DNA of 64,000 bases, taken from NCBI RefSeq assembly GCF_913777995.1, contig NZ_CAJYVE010000004.1, forward strand, positions 124,001 through 188,000. The letters run 5' to 3'. The DNA comes from an uncultured Pseudomonas sp. (GTDB lineage Bacteria > Pseudomonadota > Gammaproteobacteria > Pseudomonadales > Pseudomonadaceae). Numbering within the stretch: the stretch's first letter is position 1; every line of letters starts with the position of its first letter. The position numbers and the translations under genes are program-made. The notes under the pieces are model-generated. The model worked only from the letters and a program-made list of their open reading frames with translations. It did no database searches and had not been told where the DNA came from. This document shows positions 17,819-26,401 of this stretch, in pieces.

Positions 17819-19474
17819 TTACATGTTGGGGTAGTTAGGGCCGCCAGCGCCTTCCGGAGCGACCCAGGTGATGTTCTGCGAAGGGTCCTTGATGTCGCAG
17901 GTCTTGCAGTGCACGCAGTTCTGGGCGTTGATCTGGAAGCGCTTCTCGCCGTCTTCCTGGGTGACTACCTCGTACACGCCGGCTGGGCAGTAACGCTGCG
18001 CCGGTTCGTCGTAGAGCGGCAGGTTGCGAGCGATCGGGATGCTCGGGTCGCTGAGCTTGAGGTGGCAGGGCTGTTCTTCTTCATGGTTGGTGCTGGAGAG
18101 GAACACCGAACTGAGCTTGTCGAAGCTGAGCTTGCCGTCCGGCTTCGGATAGTCGATTTTCTTCGACTCCGAAGCCAGCTTCATGCAGGCGTAGTCCGGT
18201 TTGGTGTCATGCAGGGTGAAGGGCAGTTTGCCGCCGAAGATGTTCTGGTCGAGGAAGGCGAAGCCAGCGCCGGCGATCGAGCCGAACTTGTGCATGGCCG
18301 GGCCGAAGTTGCGCGAGGCGAACAGCTCGTCGTGCAGCCAGCTGGCCTTGAAGCCTTCGACATAACCGGTCAGTTCGTCACCGCCTTGCTGGCCGGCCAG
18401 CAGTGCCGTGGCGACCGCCTCAGCAGCGAGCATGCCGGACTTCATTGCCGTGTGGCTGCCCTTGATCTTGGCGAAGTTCAGGGTGCCCAGGTCGCAGCCG
18501 ATCAGTGCGCCGCCGGGGAAGACCATCTTGGGCAGCGAGTTGTAGCCGCCCTTGGCGATGGCGCGGGCGCCATAACTGATGCGCTTGCCGCCTTCCAGGT
18601 ACTGGCTGGCCACCGGGTGGTGCTTGTAGCGCTGGAATTCATCGAAGGGCGACAGGTAGGGATTGCTGTACGACAGGTCGATGATCAGGCCGACCACTAC
18701 CTGGTTGTTTTCCAGGTGGTAGAGGAACGATCCGCCCATGTTGTCGTTGTCCAGCGGCCAGCCGGCGGTGTGTACCACCAGGCCTGGTACATGCTTGGCC
18801 GGGTCGATTTCCCACAGTTCCTTGATGCCGATACCGTAGTGCTGGACGTCGGCCTCGCTGTCGAGATTGAAGCGCTTGATCAGTTGCTTGCCCAGATGGC
18901 CGCGGCAGCCTTCGGCGAACAGCGTGTACTTGCCGCGCAGCTCCATGCCGGGGGTGTACAGGCCGTCCTTGGGCTGGCCCTCGCGGTCCACGCCCAGGTC
19001 GCCGGTGATGATGCCGCGCACCACGCCCGCTTCGTCGAACAGCACTTCCTGGGCGGTGAAGCCCGGGTAGATCTCCACCCCGAGGTTCTCGGCCTGCTGG
19101 GCCAGCCAGCGGCACAGGTTGCCCAGGGAGATGATGTAGTTGCCTTCGTTGTGCATGGCCTTGGGCACGAAGAAGTCGGGCACCTTGAACGAGGTGCTCT
19201 CGCTGCGCAGCACATAGATGTCGTCGCGCAGCACCGGCGTGTTCAACGGTGCGCCGAGTGCTTTCCAGTCAGGGAAGAGTTCTTCCAGCGCGCGGGGTTC
19301 GAACACGGCGCCAGAGAGGATGTGGGCGCCTACCTCGGAGCCTTTCTCGACCACGCAGACACTGATCTCCTGGCCGGCTTCGGCGGCCTTCTGCTTCAGG
19401 CGGCAGGCGGCGGACAGCCCGGAGGGACCGGCTCCGACGATGACCACGTCGAATTCCATGTATTCGCGTTCCAC
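17819..19474 (-). CDS. Electron transfer flavoprotein-ubiquinone oxidoreductase
   Basis: Membrane-associated protein passing electrons from reduced ETF to ubiquinone, linking acyl-CoA and amine dehydrogenases to respiration. It has 551 residues with an N-terminal FAD fingerprint (VGAGPSGLSAACRL), the GGAHILSG-type segment (VGAHILSGAVFEP) and a C-terminal [4Fe-4S] site whose cysteines lie in RYCPAGVYE and QNCVHCKTCDIKDP. It is divergent from etfBA across a 567-base control region. A sigma70-like promoter and a PsrA-type box lie ~160-200 bases upstream of its start. Confidence 0.97.
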   Translation of the reverse strand: MEREYMEFDVVIVGAGPSGLSAACRLKQKAAEAGQEISVCVVEKGSEVGAHILSGAVFEPRALEELFPDWKALGAPLNTPVLRDDIYVLRSESTSFKVPDFFVPKAMHNEGNYIISLGNLCRWLAQQAENLGVEIYPGFTAQEVLFDEAGVVRGIITGDLGVDREGQPKDGLYTPGMELRGKYTLFAEGCRGHLGKQLIKRFNLDSEADVQHYGIGIKELWEIDPAKHVPGLVVHTAGWPLDNDNMGGSFLYHLENNQVVVGLIIDLSYSNPYLSPFDEFQRYKHHPVASQYLEGGKRISYGARAIAKGGYNSLPKMVFPGGALIGCDLGTLNFAKIKGSHTAMKSGMLAAEAVATALLAGQQGGDELTGYVEGFKASWLHDELFASRNFGPAMHKFGSIAGAGFAFLDQNIFGGKLPFTLHDTKPDYACMKLASESKKIDYPKPDGKLSFDKLSSVFLSSTNHEEEQPCHLKLSDPSIPIARNLPLYDEPAQRYCPAGVYEVVTQEDGEKRFQINAQNCVHCKTCDIKDPSQNITWVAPEGAGGPNYPNM

Positions 19475-19633
19475 AGGCTATCTCCTACAAATGGCTCACG
19501 GTGTTGTTATGAACGCTGGCGATAAACGACGTCCGAACAGGCGACCCGGCCAGAGCGGGATCGTGCGGTGATGGCAAAAGCGTCTTAAGCGCCTTGCCGG
19601 GCGTCGAATTCGAGGCTCTTTTGAATGGACGGC

Positions 19634-19662
19634 ATTATATCTACACCAGTTCCCAGGTCCAA
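19634..19662 (-). promoter_or_regulatory. Promoter of etf-QO
   Basis: On the minus strand: TTGGAC (19662-19657), 17 bases, and a perfect TATAAT (19639-19634). A start near 19627 gives a leader of about 150 bases before etf-QO. Confidence 0.6.
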
Positions 19663-19664
19663 TA

Positions 19665-19678
19665 CAAACGTTTGTTTG
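19665..19678. promoter_or_regulatory. PsrA-type operator between etf-QO and etfBA
   Basis: CAAAC-GTTT-GTTTG fits the [G/C]AAAC-N2-4-GTTT[G/C] box of the Pseudomonas fatty-acid sensor PsrA, which is known to control beta-oxidation genes. It lies two bases upstream of the etf-QO -35 and ~365 bases upstream of etfB. Confidence 0.65.
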
Positions 19679-20041
19679 AAATGGCCGAAACCCTTGTAAA
19701 TCCTAGAGGCGCGCCCCATCACTGGCCGATATGTCGTATTGACCGGCTGGTGGCGAGCGGTCAAGATACGGGCGGTTTCGCACTCGCCACAGGCCGGCGA
19801 AGATTCGGTCAGCCCTGTAACGGGCGTAAGGCGGGTGCCGTGCAGGCTTTCCGAGCCGTGTATGGGGCAGGGCGCATTTTACACACCCGGCCGGTCGTTG
19901 GTCGGCTTTAGATCGATACCAGGCCGAAGTGCGTACGCTGTTGCATCGGGCCTGCACTCCCCAGATAGCTTGCTGAGGACGCATTCCATCGCCGGGCCAC
20001 GGCCGGGCGACTTCTATTCACCGGAGAGTAACGAGGAATCC
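19679..20041. other. Long leader/control region of etfB
   Basis: 363 bases without a supported gene. It holds a GC-rich imperfect hairpin (about 19990-20010, one mismatch in a 9-bp stem) just before the etfB ribosome binding site aacgaggaa. I see no clear sigma70 promoter for etfB and no recognisable riboswitch. Confidence 0.4.
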
Positions 20042-20791
20042 ATGAAGGTTCTTGTAGCTGTCAAAAGAGTGGTCGACTACAACGTCAAGGTTCGCGTCAA
20101 GGCGGACAACTCCGGCGTCGACCTGGCCAACGTCAAGATGTCCATGAACCCCTTCTGCGAAATTGCCGTGGAAGAGGCCGTGCGTCTGAAAGAGAAGGGC
20201 GTGGCCAGCGAGATCGTCGTGGTCAGTGTCGGTCCATCCGCCGCTCAGGAACAACTGCGCACCGCCCTGGCACTGGGCGCTGACCGCGCCGTGCTGGTCG
20301 AGTCCGCAGAGGAACTCACGTCCCTGGCCATCGCCAAGCTGCTCAAGGCCGTTGTCGACAAGGAGCAGCCACAACTGGTGATCCTCGGTAAACAGGCCAT
20401 CGACAGCGACAACAACCAGACCGGCCAGATGCTGGCTGCGCTGAGTGGCTACCCACAGGGCACCTTCGCCTCCATGGTCGAGGTCAGCGGCGACAAGGTC
20501 GCGGTTACCCGTGAAATCGACGGCGGCCTGCAGACCGTCTCGCTGAGCCTGCCGGCGATCGTCACCACCGACCTGCGCCTCAACGAGCCGCGCTACGCCT
20601 CCTTGCCGAACATCATGAAGGCCAAGAAGAAGCCATTGGAAACCCTGACCCCCGAAGGTCTGGGCGTTTCCACCGGTTCGACCAACAAGACCGTCAAGGT
20701 CGAAGCCCCTGCGGTGCGCAGTGCGGGTATCAAGGTCAAGTCGGTGGCCGAACTGGTCGAAAAACTGAAGAACGAAGCGAAGGTAATCTGA
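20042..20791 (+). CDS. etfB: Electron transfer flavoprotein, beta subunit
   Basis: AMP-binding subunit of the soluble ETF heterodimer that takes electrons from acyl-CoA dehydrogenases. It has 249 residues starting [20 protein letters not shown], the family N-terminus; ATG 20042 has the Shine-Dalgarno gagga. The [17 protein letters not shown] segment at ~residue 117 is the AMP-site region and the recognition-loop segment is near residue 190. etfA begins at the base after its stop, so the two subunits should be made together. Confidence 0.97.
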   Translation: MKVLVAVKRVVDYNVKVRVKADNSGVDLANVKMSMNPFCEIAVEEAVRLKEKGVASEIVVVSVGPSAAQEQLRTALALGADRAVLVESAEELTSLAIAKLLKAVVDKEQPQLVILGKQAIDSDNNQTGQMLAALSGYPQGTFASMVEVSGDKVAVTREIDGGLQTVSLSLPAIVTTDLRLNEPRYASLPNIMKAKKKPLETLTPEGLGVSTGSTNKTVKVEAPAVRSAGIKVKSVAELVEKLKNEAKVI

Positions 20792-21721
20792 ATGACTATT
20801 TTGGTTATCGCTGAGCACGACAAGGGTGCTCTGGTTCCCGCCACGCTGAACGCCGTTGCGGCTGCCCAGAAGATTGGCGGCGACATTCATGTGCTGGTCG
20901 CTGGTGCAGGTGTCTCGGCCGTGGCCGAGGCCGCCGCGAAGATCGCCGGCGTCAGCAAGGTACTGGCTGCCGACAACGCTGCCTACGCTCATCAACTGCC
21001 GGAAAACGTCGCGCCGCTGGTGGCTGAACTGGCCAAGGGCTACAGCCACGTGCTGGCCGTTGCCACTTCCAATGGCAAGAACATCCTGCCGCGCGTCGCT
21101 GCGCAGCTGGATGTCGACCAGATCTCCGAAATCGTCGCTGTCGAGTCGGCTGATACCTTCAAACGCCCGATCTATGCCGGTAACGCCATCGCGACCGTTC
21201 AGTCGTCGGCATCCATCAAGGTCATCACCGTACGTGCCACCGGTTTCGATCCGGTTGCCGCCGAAGGCGGTTCGGCCGCTGTCGAAGCGGTCGGCGCCGT
21301 ACACGATGCTGGCAAGTCCAGCTTCGTCGGTGAAGAACTGGCCACCTCTGACCGTCCCGAGCTGACCGAAGCCCGCGTGGTGGTCTCCGGTGGCCGTGGC
21401 ATGGGCAACGGTGACAACTTCAAGCACCTCTACGCGCTGGCCGACAAGCTGGGCGCCGCCGTAGGTGCTTCGCGCGCCGCCGTGGACGCCGGCTTCGTGC
21501 CCAACGACATGCAGGTCGGCCAGACCGGCAAGATCGTCGCTCCGCAGCTGTACATCGCCGTCGGTATCTCTGGCGCGATCCAGCACCTGGCGGGCATGAA
21601 GGACTCCAAGGTGATCGTGGCGATCAACAAGGACGAAGAGGCGCCGATCTTCCAGGTGGCCGACTACGGCCTGGTGGCGGACCTGTTCGAGGCCGTTCCC
21701 GAGCTGGAGAAGGCGGTCTGA
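20792..21721 (+). CDS. etfA: Electron transfer flavoprotein, alpha subunit
   Basis: FAD-binding ETF subunit, 309 residues. The C-terminal FAD domain shows [15 protein letters not shown] at ~residue 198, [18 protein letters not shown] at ~230, and the signature [18 protein letters not shown] and [10 protein letters not shown] further on. It directly follows etfB and is the last gene of the transcript, which is closed by a REP doublet and a terminator. Confidence 0.97.
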   Translation: MTILVIAEHDKGALVPATLNAVAAAQKIGGDIHVLVAGAGVSAVAEAAAKIAGVSKVLAADNAAYAHQLPENVAPLVAELAKGYSHVLAVATSNGKNILPRVAAQLDVDQISEIVAVESADTFKRPIYAGNAIATVQSSASIKVITVRATGFDPVAAEGGSAAVEAVGAVHDAGKSSFVGEELATSDRPELTEARVVVSGGRGMGNGDNFKHLYALADKLGAAVGASRAAVDAGFVPNDMQVGQTGKIVAPQLYIAVGISGAIQHLAGMKDSKVIVAINKDEEAPIFQVADYGLVADLFEAVPELEKAV

Positions 21722-21739
21722 CCGATCGGTCAGGCCTTG

Positions 21740-21824
21740 GTGGAGCGGCTCCAGCCGCGAAAAGTCCGACACACTGACGGTATTCCTGTTGAATGTGAGG
21801 CTGTTTCGCGGCTGAAGTCACGCT
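21740..21824. repeat. REP doublet after etfA
   Basis: Facing REP-type arms GGAGCGGCTCCAGCCGCGAA and TTTCGCGGCTGAAGTCACGC enclose a spacer. Read on the minus strand the spacer (CCTCACATTCAACAG...) resembles the CCTCACGTTCACAG spacer of the doublet at 53238-53353. Confidence 0.75.
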
Positions 21825-21830
21825 GACAGA

Positions 21831-21887
21831 AAAACCCGTTTCACCGATTGCGAGCTTCCAGGTCGCGAGCGGTCGAACGGGTTTTTT
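21831..21887 (+). terminator. Rho-independent terminator after etfBA
   Basis: AAAACCCGTT (21831-21840) pairs with AACGGGTTTT (21876-21885) around a long internal region that can itself fold, followed by T. It ends 20 bases before the next gene. Confidence 0.85.
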
Positions 21888-21906
21888 CATTCAAGAAGGA
21901 TCATGC

Positions 21907-22725
21907 ATGCGCGCATCCCTAAACCTCGGCGCTGTTCTGTTGGCGGTGGTCTGCCTGGGGGCTGCTCAAGTCGCGTTGGCCGATCGCTGTGAACGCCTGA
22001 TCGTGAGCGGCAGCCCGGATGCCCCGCCTTACCTGTGGCGCGATCCGCAGGACCCCAGGCACTTGATGGGCGCCAATGCTGACTTGCTCAAGCAGGCCGT
22101 TCAGGAGTTGGGTGTCAGAGTCGAATTTCTCTACGCCGGCAAGCGCAGCCAGGCGCTCGAAGAGGTCCGCAGTGGGCGGATGGATTTGCTGGCCGACGCG
22201 GCCTCGGGCGGTGCCAATGCGCAGGCCTTCGATTTCATCGAGCCGCCGGTGAGCCATAACGAAATCGTGGTCTGGACCCGCAGCGCAGTGGAGCCCGATG
22301 TCACCACGCTGGAGGAGTTGGCGGCCCGCACCGGTGCCCGCTCGCAGCGTACACGTTTCACGCCCGGCTTCGACGCGCAGACGGCGCCTCGCTTGCAGTT
22401 GCAGTCGGTTTCCAGCCTGACCCAGGCTTTGCAGAAACTGATGCTGGGAGAAGTGGACTACGTCCTGGCCGGGCGTTACTCGGCGATGGTCATGGCGCAG
22501 ACCCTGGGGCTGTCCGCCGAGGTGAAAGCCATGCCACTGGTGGTTGATCGACCGGCTTTTCATCTGGCGTTCTCAACCAATTCGGTATGCAACGATCCGC
22601 TGTTGCGCGGACAGCTGGCGAAAAAGATGACAGAATCAGCCGCCTCGGGCCGGGCCGATGAAGCCGTCAAGCGTAATCTGGACGTCTGGAAGAGCCAGTT
22701 GCAACAGCCCGCCGCCAATCAGTAG
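21907..22725 (+). CDS. Periplasmic amino-acid-type solute-binding protein (SBP family 3)
   Basis: A 272-residue exported protein with a signal peptide of ~25 residues ending ALADRC. The mature part has the two-lobed family 3 layout: SGSPDAPPYLWRD (ligand-loop start), MGANADLLKQAVQELG, then RSGRMDLLADAA (~residue 92), the FIEPPVSHNEIVVW hinge strand and a LMLGEVDYVLAGRYS segment. No permease or ATPase gene is adjacent. It is followed after 10 bases by two envelope lipoproteins, so a role as a sensor or envelope factor is as likely as transport. The ligand is unknown. Confidence 0.82.
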   Translation: MRASLNLGAVLLAVVCLGAAQVALADRCERLIVSGSPDAPPYLWRDPQDPRHLMGANADLLKQAVQELGVRVEFLYAGKRSQALEEVRSGRMDLLADAASGGANAQAFDFIEPPVSHNEIVVWTRSAVEPDVTTLEELAARTGARSQRTRFTPGFDAQTAPRLQLQSVSSLTQALQKLMLGEVDYVLAGRYSAMVMAQTLGLSAEVKAMPLVVDRPAFHLAFSTNSVCNDPLLRGQLAKKMTESAASGRADEAVKRNLDVWKSQLQQPAANQ

Positions 22726-22735
22726 GAATGTTTTT

Positions 22736-23092
22736 GTGAGTACTCGCTTTCTGGTCGCCGGAGTCGCGGCCATCATGCTGGCCGGGTGCGCCAATGACCC
22801 CGCGCCTATCGAACAGATGAAGCTGACCGAGCAAGCCATCGCCCAGGCCAAGGCCGTCGGTGCCGACGCCCAGGAGCAGCCGGAGATGCAGCAGGCGCAG
22901 GAGCGCTTCGCCCAGGCACGGGCCGACATGCTTCGGCAGTCCTACAAGCAGGCGCGCATGCAGGCCGAACAGGCGGAGCTGGATGCTCGATTGGCCGAAG
23001 CGCGCACGCTGACGCTCAAGAGTGAAGAGCAGCGTGCCCTGCTTGAAACGCGCCTGGATCGTCTGCGCAAGCAGCTCAAGGAGGCCCAATGA
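22736..23092 (+). CDS. DUF4398-type lipoprotein
   Basis: A 118-residue predicted lipoprotein. GTG 22736 is chosen because it gives the signal peptide MSTRFLVAGVAAIMLAG directly before the lipobox Cys (LAGC) and follows taggaatg. The mature part is almost all helix, with alanine, glutamine and glutamate-rich repeats (about residues 28-115) likely to form a coiled coil, as in DUF4398 proteins. Its last codon overlaps the next start (ATGA), so it is translationally coupled to the OmpA-type lipoprotein, which also carries a DUF4398-like N-terminal region. Function unknown; outer-membrane/periplasm location. Confidence 0.78.
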   Translation: MSTRFLVAGVAAIMLAGCANDPAPIEQMKLTEQAIAQAKAVGADAQEQPEMQQAQERFAQARADMLRQSYKQARMQAEQAELDARLAEARTLTLKSEEQRALLETRLDRLRKQLKEAQ

Positions 23093-23922
23093 ACGGTATC
23101 TATCGCCTCTTGGGCGGTATCGCGCTGCTGAGCTTGGCTGGCTGCGCCGCTCAGCAGGGCAGTGGGCAGGCCTTACAGCAGGCGGCCAGTGATTTCCAGA
23201 AGGTCAAGGAAGATCCGGATGTGTTGCGCAGCGCCCCCAAGGACGTTATTCGTGCGGGTGAATCGCTGGCGCGGGCCGAGCGCCTGTCCAGCTACCTCGG
23301 CAGTGGTAGCGACGTTTCGCACTATGCCTACCTGAGCAGCCGCTACAGCGAGATTGCTCGTGAGCACAGCAATCTGACCTTGTCGCAAGAACAGATGGCC
23401 ACGATGGATCTCGAGCGCCAACGCCTGCAGCTGGCGTTGCGCGAGGCCAAGCTGGCGGTGGTTCAGCAGCAGGGCAAATGGGTCGAGGACCAGATCCAGC
23501 TGGCGACGACCCAGAGTGATCGTGGGCTGGTGATGACCTTGGGCGACGTGTTGTTCGATCAGGGCGATGCGCAGCTCAAGGGCTCGGCGAATCGCACCAT
23601 GTTGAAGATCGTCCAATACCTGCAGCTCAATCCGCGCCGGGTGGTGCGTGTCGAAGGCTATACCGATAACACCGGTGACCGGCAGAGCAACCTCAAGCTT
23701 TCCCAGGATCGCGCCCAGGCCGTCGCTGATCTGCTGGCTGATCTGGGCGTGGATGAAAAGCGCATTCAGGTCCGGGGGTATGGCGAGCGCTTCCCGGTGG
23801 ACGTGAATGCCACCGAGCGCGGGCGTGCACGGAATCGCCGCGTCGAGATCGTCTTTTCGGACGACAAAGGGCGTCTTGGGGTGCCTCGTGAGGTTGACGA
23901 AGGGGCTCGGCGAGCCGAGTGA
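23089..23922 (+). CDS. OmpA-family lipoprotein with DUF4398-like N-terminal region
   Basis: A 277-residue lipoprotein (lipobox SLAGC at residue 19). Residues ~30-130 form a helical DUF4398-like region and ~145-265 a peptidoglycan-binding OmpA C-terminal domain: GDVLFDQGDAQLK, then VEGYTDNTGDRQSNLKLSQDRAQAVADLL and RGYGERFPVDVNATERGRARNRRVEI. It should bridge the outer membrane and the cell wall. It overlaps the upstream lipoprotein gene by four bases. The pairing of two DUF4398 proteins suggests a shared complex. Confidence 0.88.
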   Translation: MNGIYRLLGGIALLSLAGCAAQQGSGQALQQAASDFQKVKEDPDVLRSAPKDVIRAGESLARAERLSSYLGSGSDVSHYAYLSSRYSEIAREHSNLTLSQEQMATMDLERQRLQLALREAKLAVVQQQGKWVEDQIQLATTQSDRGLVMTLGDVLFDQGDAQLKGSANRTMLKIVQYLQLNPRRVVRVEGYTDNTGDRQSNLKLSQDRAQAVADLLADLGVDEKRIQVRGYGERFPVDVNATERGRARNRRVEIVFSDDKGRLGVPREVDEGARRAE

Positions 23923-23949
23923 GTTAGTGCCGCGTTCGTAGTATTCCGC

Positions 23950-23985
23950 AGCCCGAGGCCATGAATGGCTTCGGGCTTCTTTTTG
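23950..23985 (+). terminator. Rho-independent terminator after the OmpA-type gene
   Basis: A 13-bp stem AGCCCGAGGCCAT/ATGGCTTCGGGCT (one G-T pair) followed by tcttttt. Confidence 0.88.
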
Positions 23986-24000
23986 CCCGGCTTTTTTGGC

Positions 24001-24011
24001 GGGGGGGGGGG
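24001..24011. repeat. Homopolymeric tract of 11 G
   Basis: Eleven consecutive G (24001-24011) directly after ttttttggc, 143 bases before the MocR start codon. Such tracts slip during replication and can change expression if they lie in a promoter; they are also prone to sequencing error. Confidence 0.8.
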
Positions 24012-24068
24012 CGTGGTTTTTGGCGTCTGTGGCTGCCAAATCCTGCTGGCAGCGTGCACAATGTCCGG

Positions 24069-24130
24069 CAACTGGGGAAACTGTCCCCGTACACTTTTCA
24101 ACTGTTACGGTTGTTCCTTCACAAGAACAA
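24069..24130 (+). promoter_or_regulatory. Candidate MocR operator: direct and inverted repeats
   Basis: Two AACTG repeats start exactly 21 bases apart (24079 and 24100), two helical turns, with a third copy at 24070. An inverted repeat TTGTTC-N8-GAACAA (24111-24130) follows. Direct repeats two turns apart are how several MocR regulators (for example PdxR, TauR) bind, so autoregulation is likely. Confidence 0.5.
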
Positions 24131-24153
24131 GTCAGTGGGTGCGAGGCCGTGTC

Positions 24154-25593
24154 ATGACCAATCTGCTGTTGTACCAACGTATCGCTCGCCAACTCGCCGA
24201 AGACATCCGCCGCGGTGTCTACCAGCCTGGCGAGCGTGTGCCTTCGGTGCGCAAGATGAGCCTGCAGCTCAACGTCAGTCATGCCACGGTCTTGCAGGCT
24301 TACGCCAACCTCGAGGACCAAGGGCTCATTCGTGCTCGCCCGCAGTCTGGTTACTACGTGCATCAGACTCCGGCGCTGACCGCGCCTACCCCGGAAATCG
24401 CCAGGGTAGAGCGTCCCAGCCTGGTCACCCGGAGCAGTATCATCCAGCAGGTCCTGGTCGAGTCGCGGCGCGAAGGGGTATTCGCCCTTGGCGCCGCGGT
24501 GCCGCATGTCGACTATCTGCCTGTGCGTGCCTTGCACCAGCAACTGGCCAAGGTCACCCGTTTTCATAGTCCGCGTGCCTTCAGCTACATGTTCAGCCCC
24601 GGCTACGAGCCGTTGCGCCGTCAGGTGGCCATTCGCATGCGCGATGCCGGAGCGCTGGTCGACCCTTCGGAGGTGATCATCACTCACGGTTGCGTGGATG
24701 CTCTGCAGATGGCCTTGCGGGTGGTCACCGCGCCGGGCGATCTGATCGCCGCCGAGTCGCCGGCCTATTACGGGTTGCTGCAGCTGGCGGATCTGCTGGG
24801 GCTCAAGGTCATCGAGATTCCCAGCGATCCGGTCACCGGGATCAGCCTGGAAGCCCTGCAGCTGGCCGCCAACCAGTGGTCGATCAAGGCGCTGGTGCTG
24901 ACTGCGCGCATGAGCAACCCGCTGGGGGCGACCATGCCGGAGGAGCGGCAGAAAAGCCTGTTGCGCCTGGCGACGGATTTCGACATCCAGATCATCGAAG
25001 ACGATATCTACGGCGAGCTGATGTTCGAGATCGGCCGCACCAAGGCGCTCAAGGCTTTTGATCGCCAGGACCGGGTCATCTACTGCTCGAGCTTTTCCAA
25101 GACCCTGTCACCGGGTGTGCGTATCGGCTGGATGGTGCCGGGTGGCAAATACCACGCCGAAATCCAGCGCCTACAGACCTTCAGTACCCATTCGGCCTGC
25201 AGTGTGACGCAGATGGGGGTGGCGGCTTATCTGGAGAACGGCGGCTATGATCGCCACCTGCGGCACATTCGCGTCGAGTACCGCAAGAATCTGAGTGCCT
25301 ACCAGCTCGCCGTGCAGCAGTATTTTCCTGAAGGGACGCAGATGAGCCGGCCCGTGGGGGGCTTCATTCTGTGGGTGAGCCTGCCGGGGCGGGTCAATAC
25401 TCAGGAACTGCACGTGCGGGCGCTGGAGCAGGGCATCAGCATCGCGCCAGGGCTGATCTTCAGTAATACCGAGCAATTCAACCATTGCATCCGCATCAAC
25501 TGCGGAATGCCGTGGAATCGTGAAGCGGAGCGGGCCCTGATGACCCTGGGGATGCTCGCCCGGCAGCTCTGTCAGGAGGCGGCTGGCGTCTGA
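24154..25593 (+). CDS. MocR-type regulator: GntR winged helix fused to a PLP aminotransferase domain
   Basis: A 479-residue fusion. Residues ~1-75 are a GntR winged helix (IARQLAEDIRRGVYQPGERVPSVRKM ... HATVLQAYANLEDQGLI), and ~110-470 an aspartate-aminotransferase fold (type I). The PLP lysine is in SSFSKTLSPGVRIGW. ATG 24154 gives the normal GntR start; the frame is open upstream through the G tract but encodes low-complexity sequence. Such proteins use PLP or a PLP-amino-acid adduct as effector. No obvious target gene is adjacent; the direct repeats upstream suggest autoregulation. Confidence 0.9.
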   Translation: MTNLLLYQRIARQLAEDIRRGVYQPGERVPSVRKMSLQLNVSHATVLQAYANLEDQGLIRARPQSGYYVHQTPALTAPTPEIARVERPSLVTRSSIIQQVLVESRREGVFALGAAVPHVDYLPVRALHQQLAKVTRFHSPRAFSYMFSPGYEPLRRQVAIRMRDAGALVDPSEVIITHGCVDALQMALRVVTAPGDLIAAESPAYYGLLQLADLLGLKVIEIPSDPVTGISLEALQLAANQWSIKALVLTARMSNPLGATMPEERQKSLLRLATDFDIQIIEDDIYGELMFEIGRTKALKAFDRQDRVIYCSSFSKTLSPGVRIGWMVPGGKYHAEIQRLQTFSTHSACSVTQMGVAAYLENGGYDRHLRHIRVEYRKNLSAYQLAVQQYFPEGTQMSRPVGGFILWVSLPGRVNTQELHVRALEQGISIAPGLIFSNTEQFNHCIRINCGMPWNREAERALMTLGMLARQLCQEAAGV

Positions 25594-25687
25594 TGCCTGG
25601 GTTTTTCGTCCGATATCGGGATGCTGGCTTGTCATTGGCTTCTTAACAGGCCAGCATGTGGCTTTCTGCCTATTTTTCTGTTCGCTT

Positions 25688-26401
25688 ATGACTGTGTTTC
25701 GCTGTCTCGGCTTGTTGGTCGTCGTTGCGTTGGCTGCCTGTGATGGTCGGGAAGCGCCTGCGCCCAAATCGGCAGTCGATACGGCGAAGTCTCAGGCGTC
25801 GGTGTCCGCTGCGCCGCCAGCGCGAGTCATTCCGCCTTCCACGGTCGAGCAGCCGGTCGCCCAGGCAGTGACCGGTGGGGCCTCGCAAAAGCCTGCGCCG
25901 TCTGTGCATGAGCTGGCGCCCAGTGTTCCGGTGGTGCCGGTGAAACTGCACAAGGAAGATTTCGGTGTTGCTGCCAAGCCGCTGCAACCACACGGCCAAG
26001 CGGAAGCGCTGAAGCCTGCTGGCAAGATCGCCGCAACCCGGCAGGGCGCTGACAAGGCCTCGCCCAAGACTTCCGCCAAGGTGGCTGCCAAGGGCGATGC
26101 CAAGGCGCAGAAGGGCAAGCAGGACAAGACCCCCGTCAAGGATGTGCGCGTCGGCAAGGCCAAGCTCGACCTGAGCCTGCCACCGGACCTGGTGCGTGAG
26201 CTGGAGCCTCCGGCCAATGTCATTACGGGCAAGCGCAAGCCGCTGCTGCCGCCGATGTTCTCCGACAAGTCTGCCGAACGCGACGCGAGCAATTTCGAAC
26301 TCAACGGTCGTCTGCTGAGCAATGAAATGCAGCTGCAGATGCGTAACGAAAGCCGTCGCGACGTCGAGGGTGCAGCGCTGGACTTCAAGTTCAAGCAATA
26401 A
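25688..26401 (+). CDS. Hypothetical lipoprotein, alanine/lysine/proline-rich
   Basis: A 237-residue protein I do not recognise. ATG 25688 starts a lipoprotein signal peptide with lipobox LAAC at residue 18. The mature chain is low in complexity: an Ala/Pro/Val-rich stretch (~25-110), then a Lys/Ala-rich stretch (~110-155) before a more ordered C-terminal segment (~160-237) ending MRNESRRDVEGAALDFKFKQ. The Lys/Ala-rich part resembles linkers in IF-2 and TonB-like proteins, which can mislead automatic naming. It stands alone between the MocR gene and the YkgJ-like gene. Confidence 0.7.
   Translation: MTVFRCLGLLVVVALAACDGREAPAPKSAVDTAKSQASVSAAPPARVIPPSTVEQPVAQAVTGGASQKPAPSVHELAPSVPVVPVKLHKEDFGVAAKPLQPHGQAEALKPAGKIAATRQGADKASPKTSAKVAAKGDAKAQKGKQDKTPVKDVRVGKAKLDLSLPPDLVRELEPPANVITGKRKPLLPPMFSDKSAERDASNFELNGRLLSNEMQLQMRNESRRDVEGAALDFKFKQ

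Noticed and set aside
19475-20041. A longer N-terminus for etfB using the open frame from 19739
   Set aside because: The extra sequence is not ETF-like; the canonical MKVLVAVKR start at 20042 has a proper ribosome site.
23965-24153. A longer MocR protein starting upstream of the G tract
   Set aside because: The added residues are glycine/valine-rich low complexity read through the G11 run; the GntR domain begins normally at 24154.
25688-26401. Naming the Lys/Ala-rich lipoprotein a translation factor
   Set aside because: The resemblance to IF-2 is only low-complexity composition; a lipobox and no GTPase domain rule it out.
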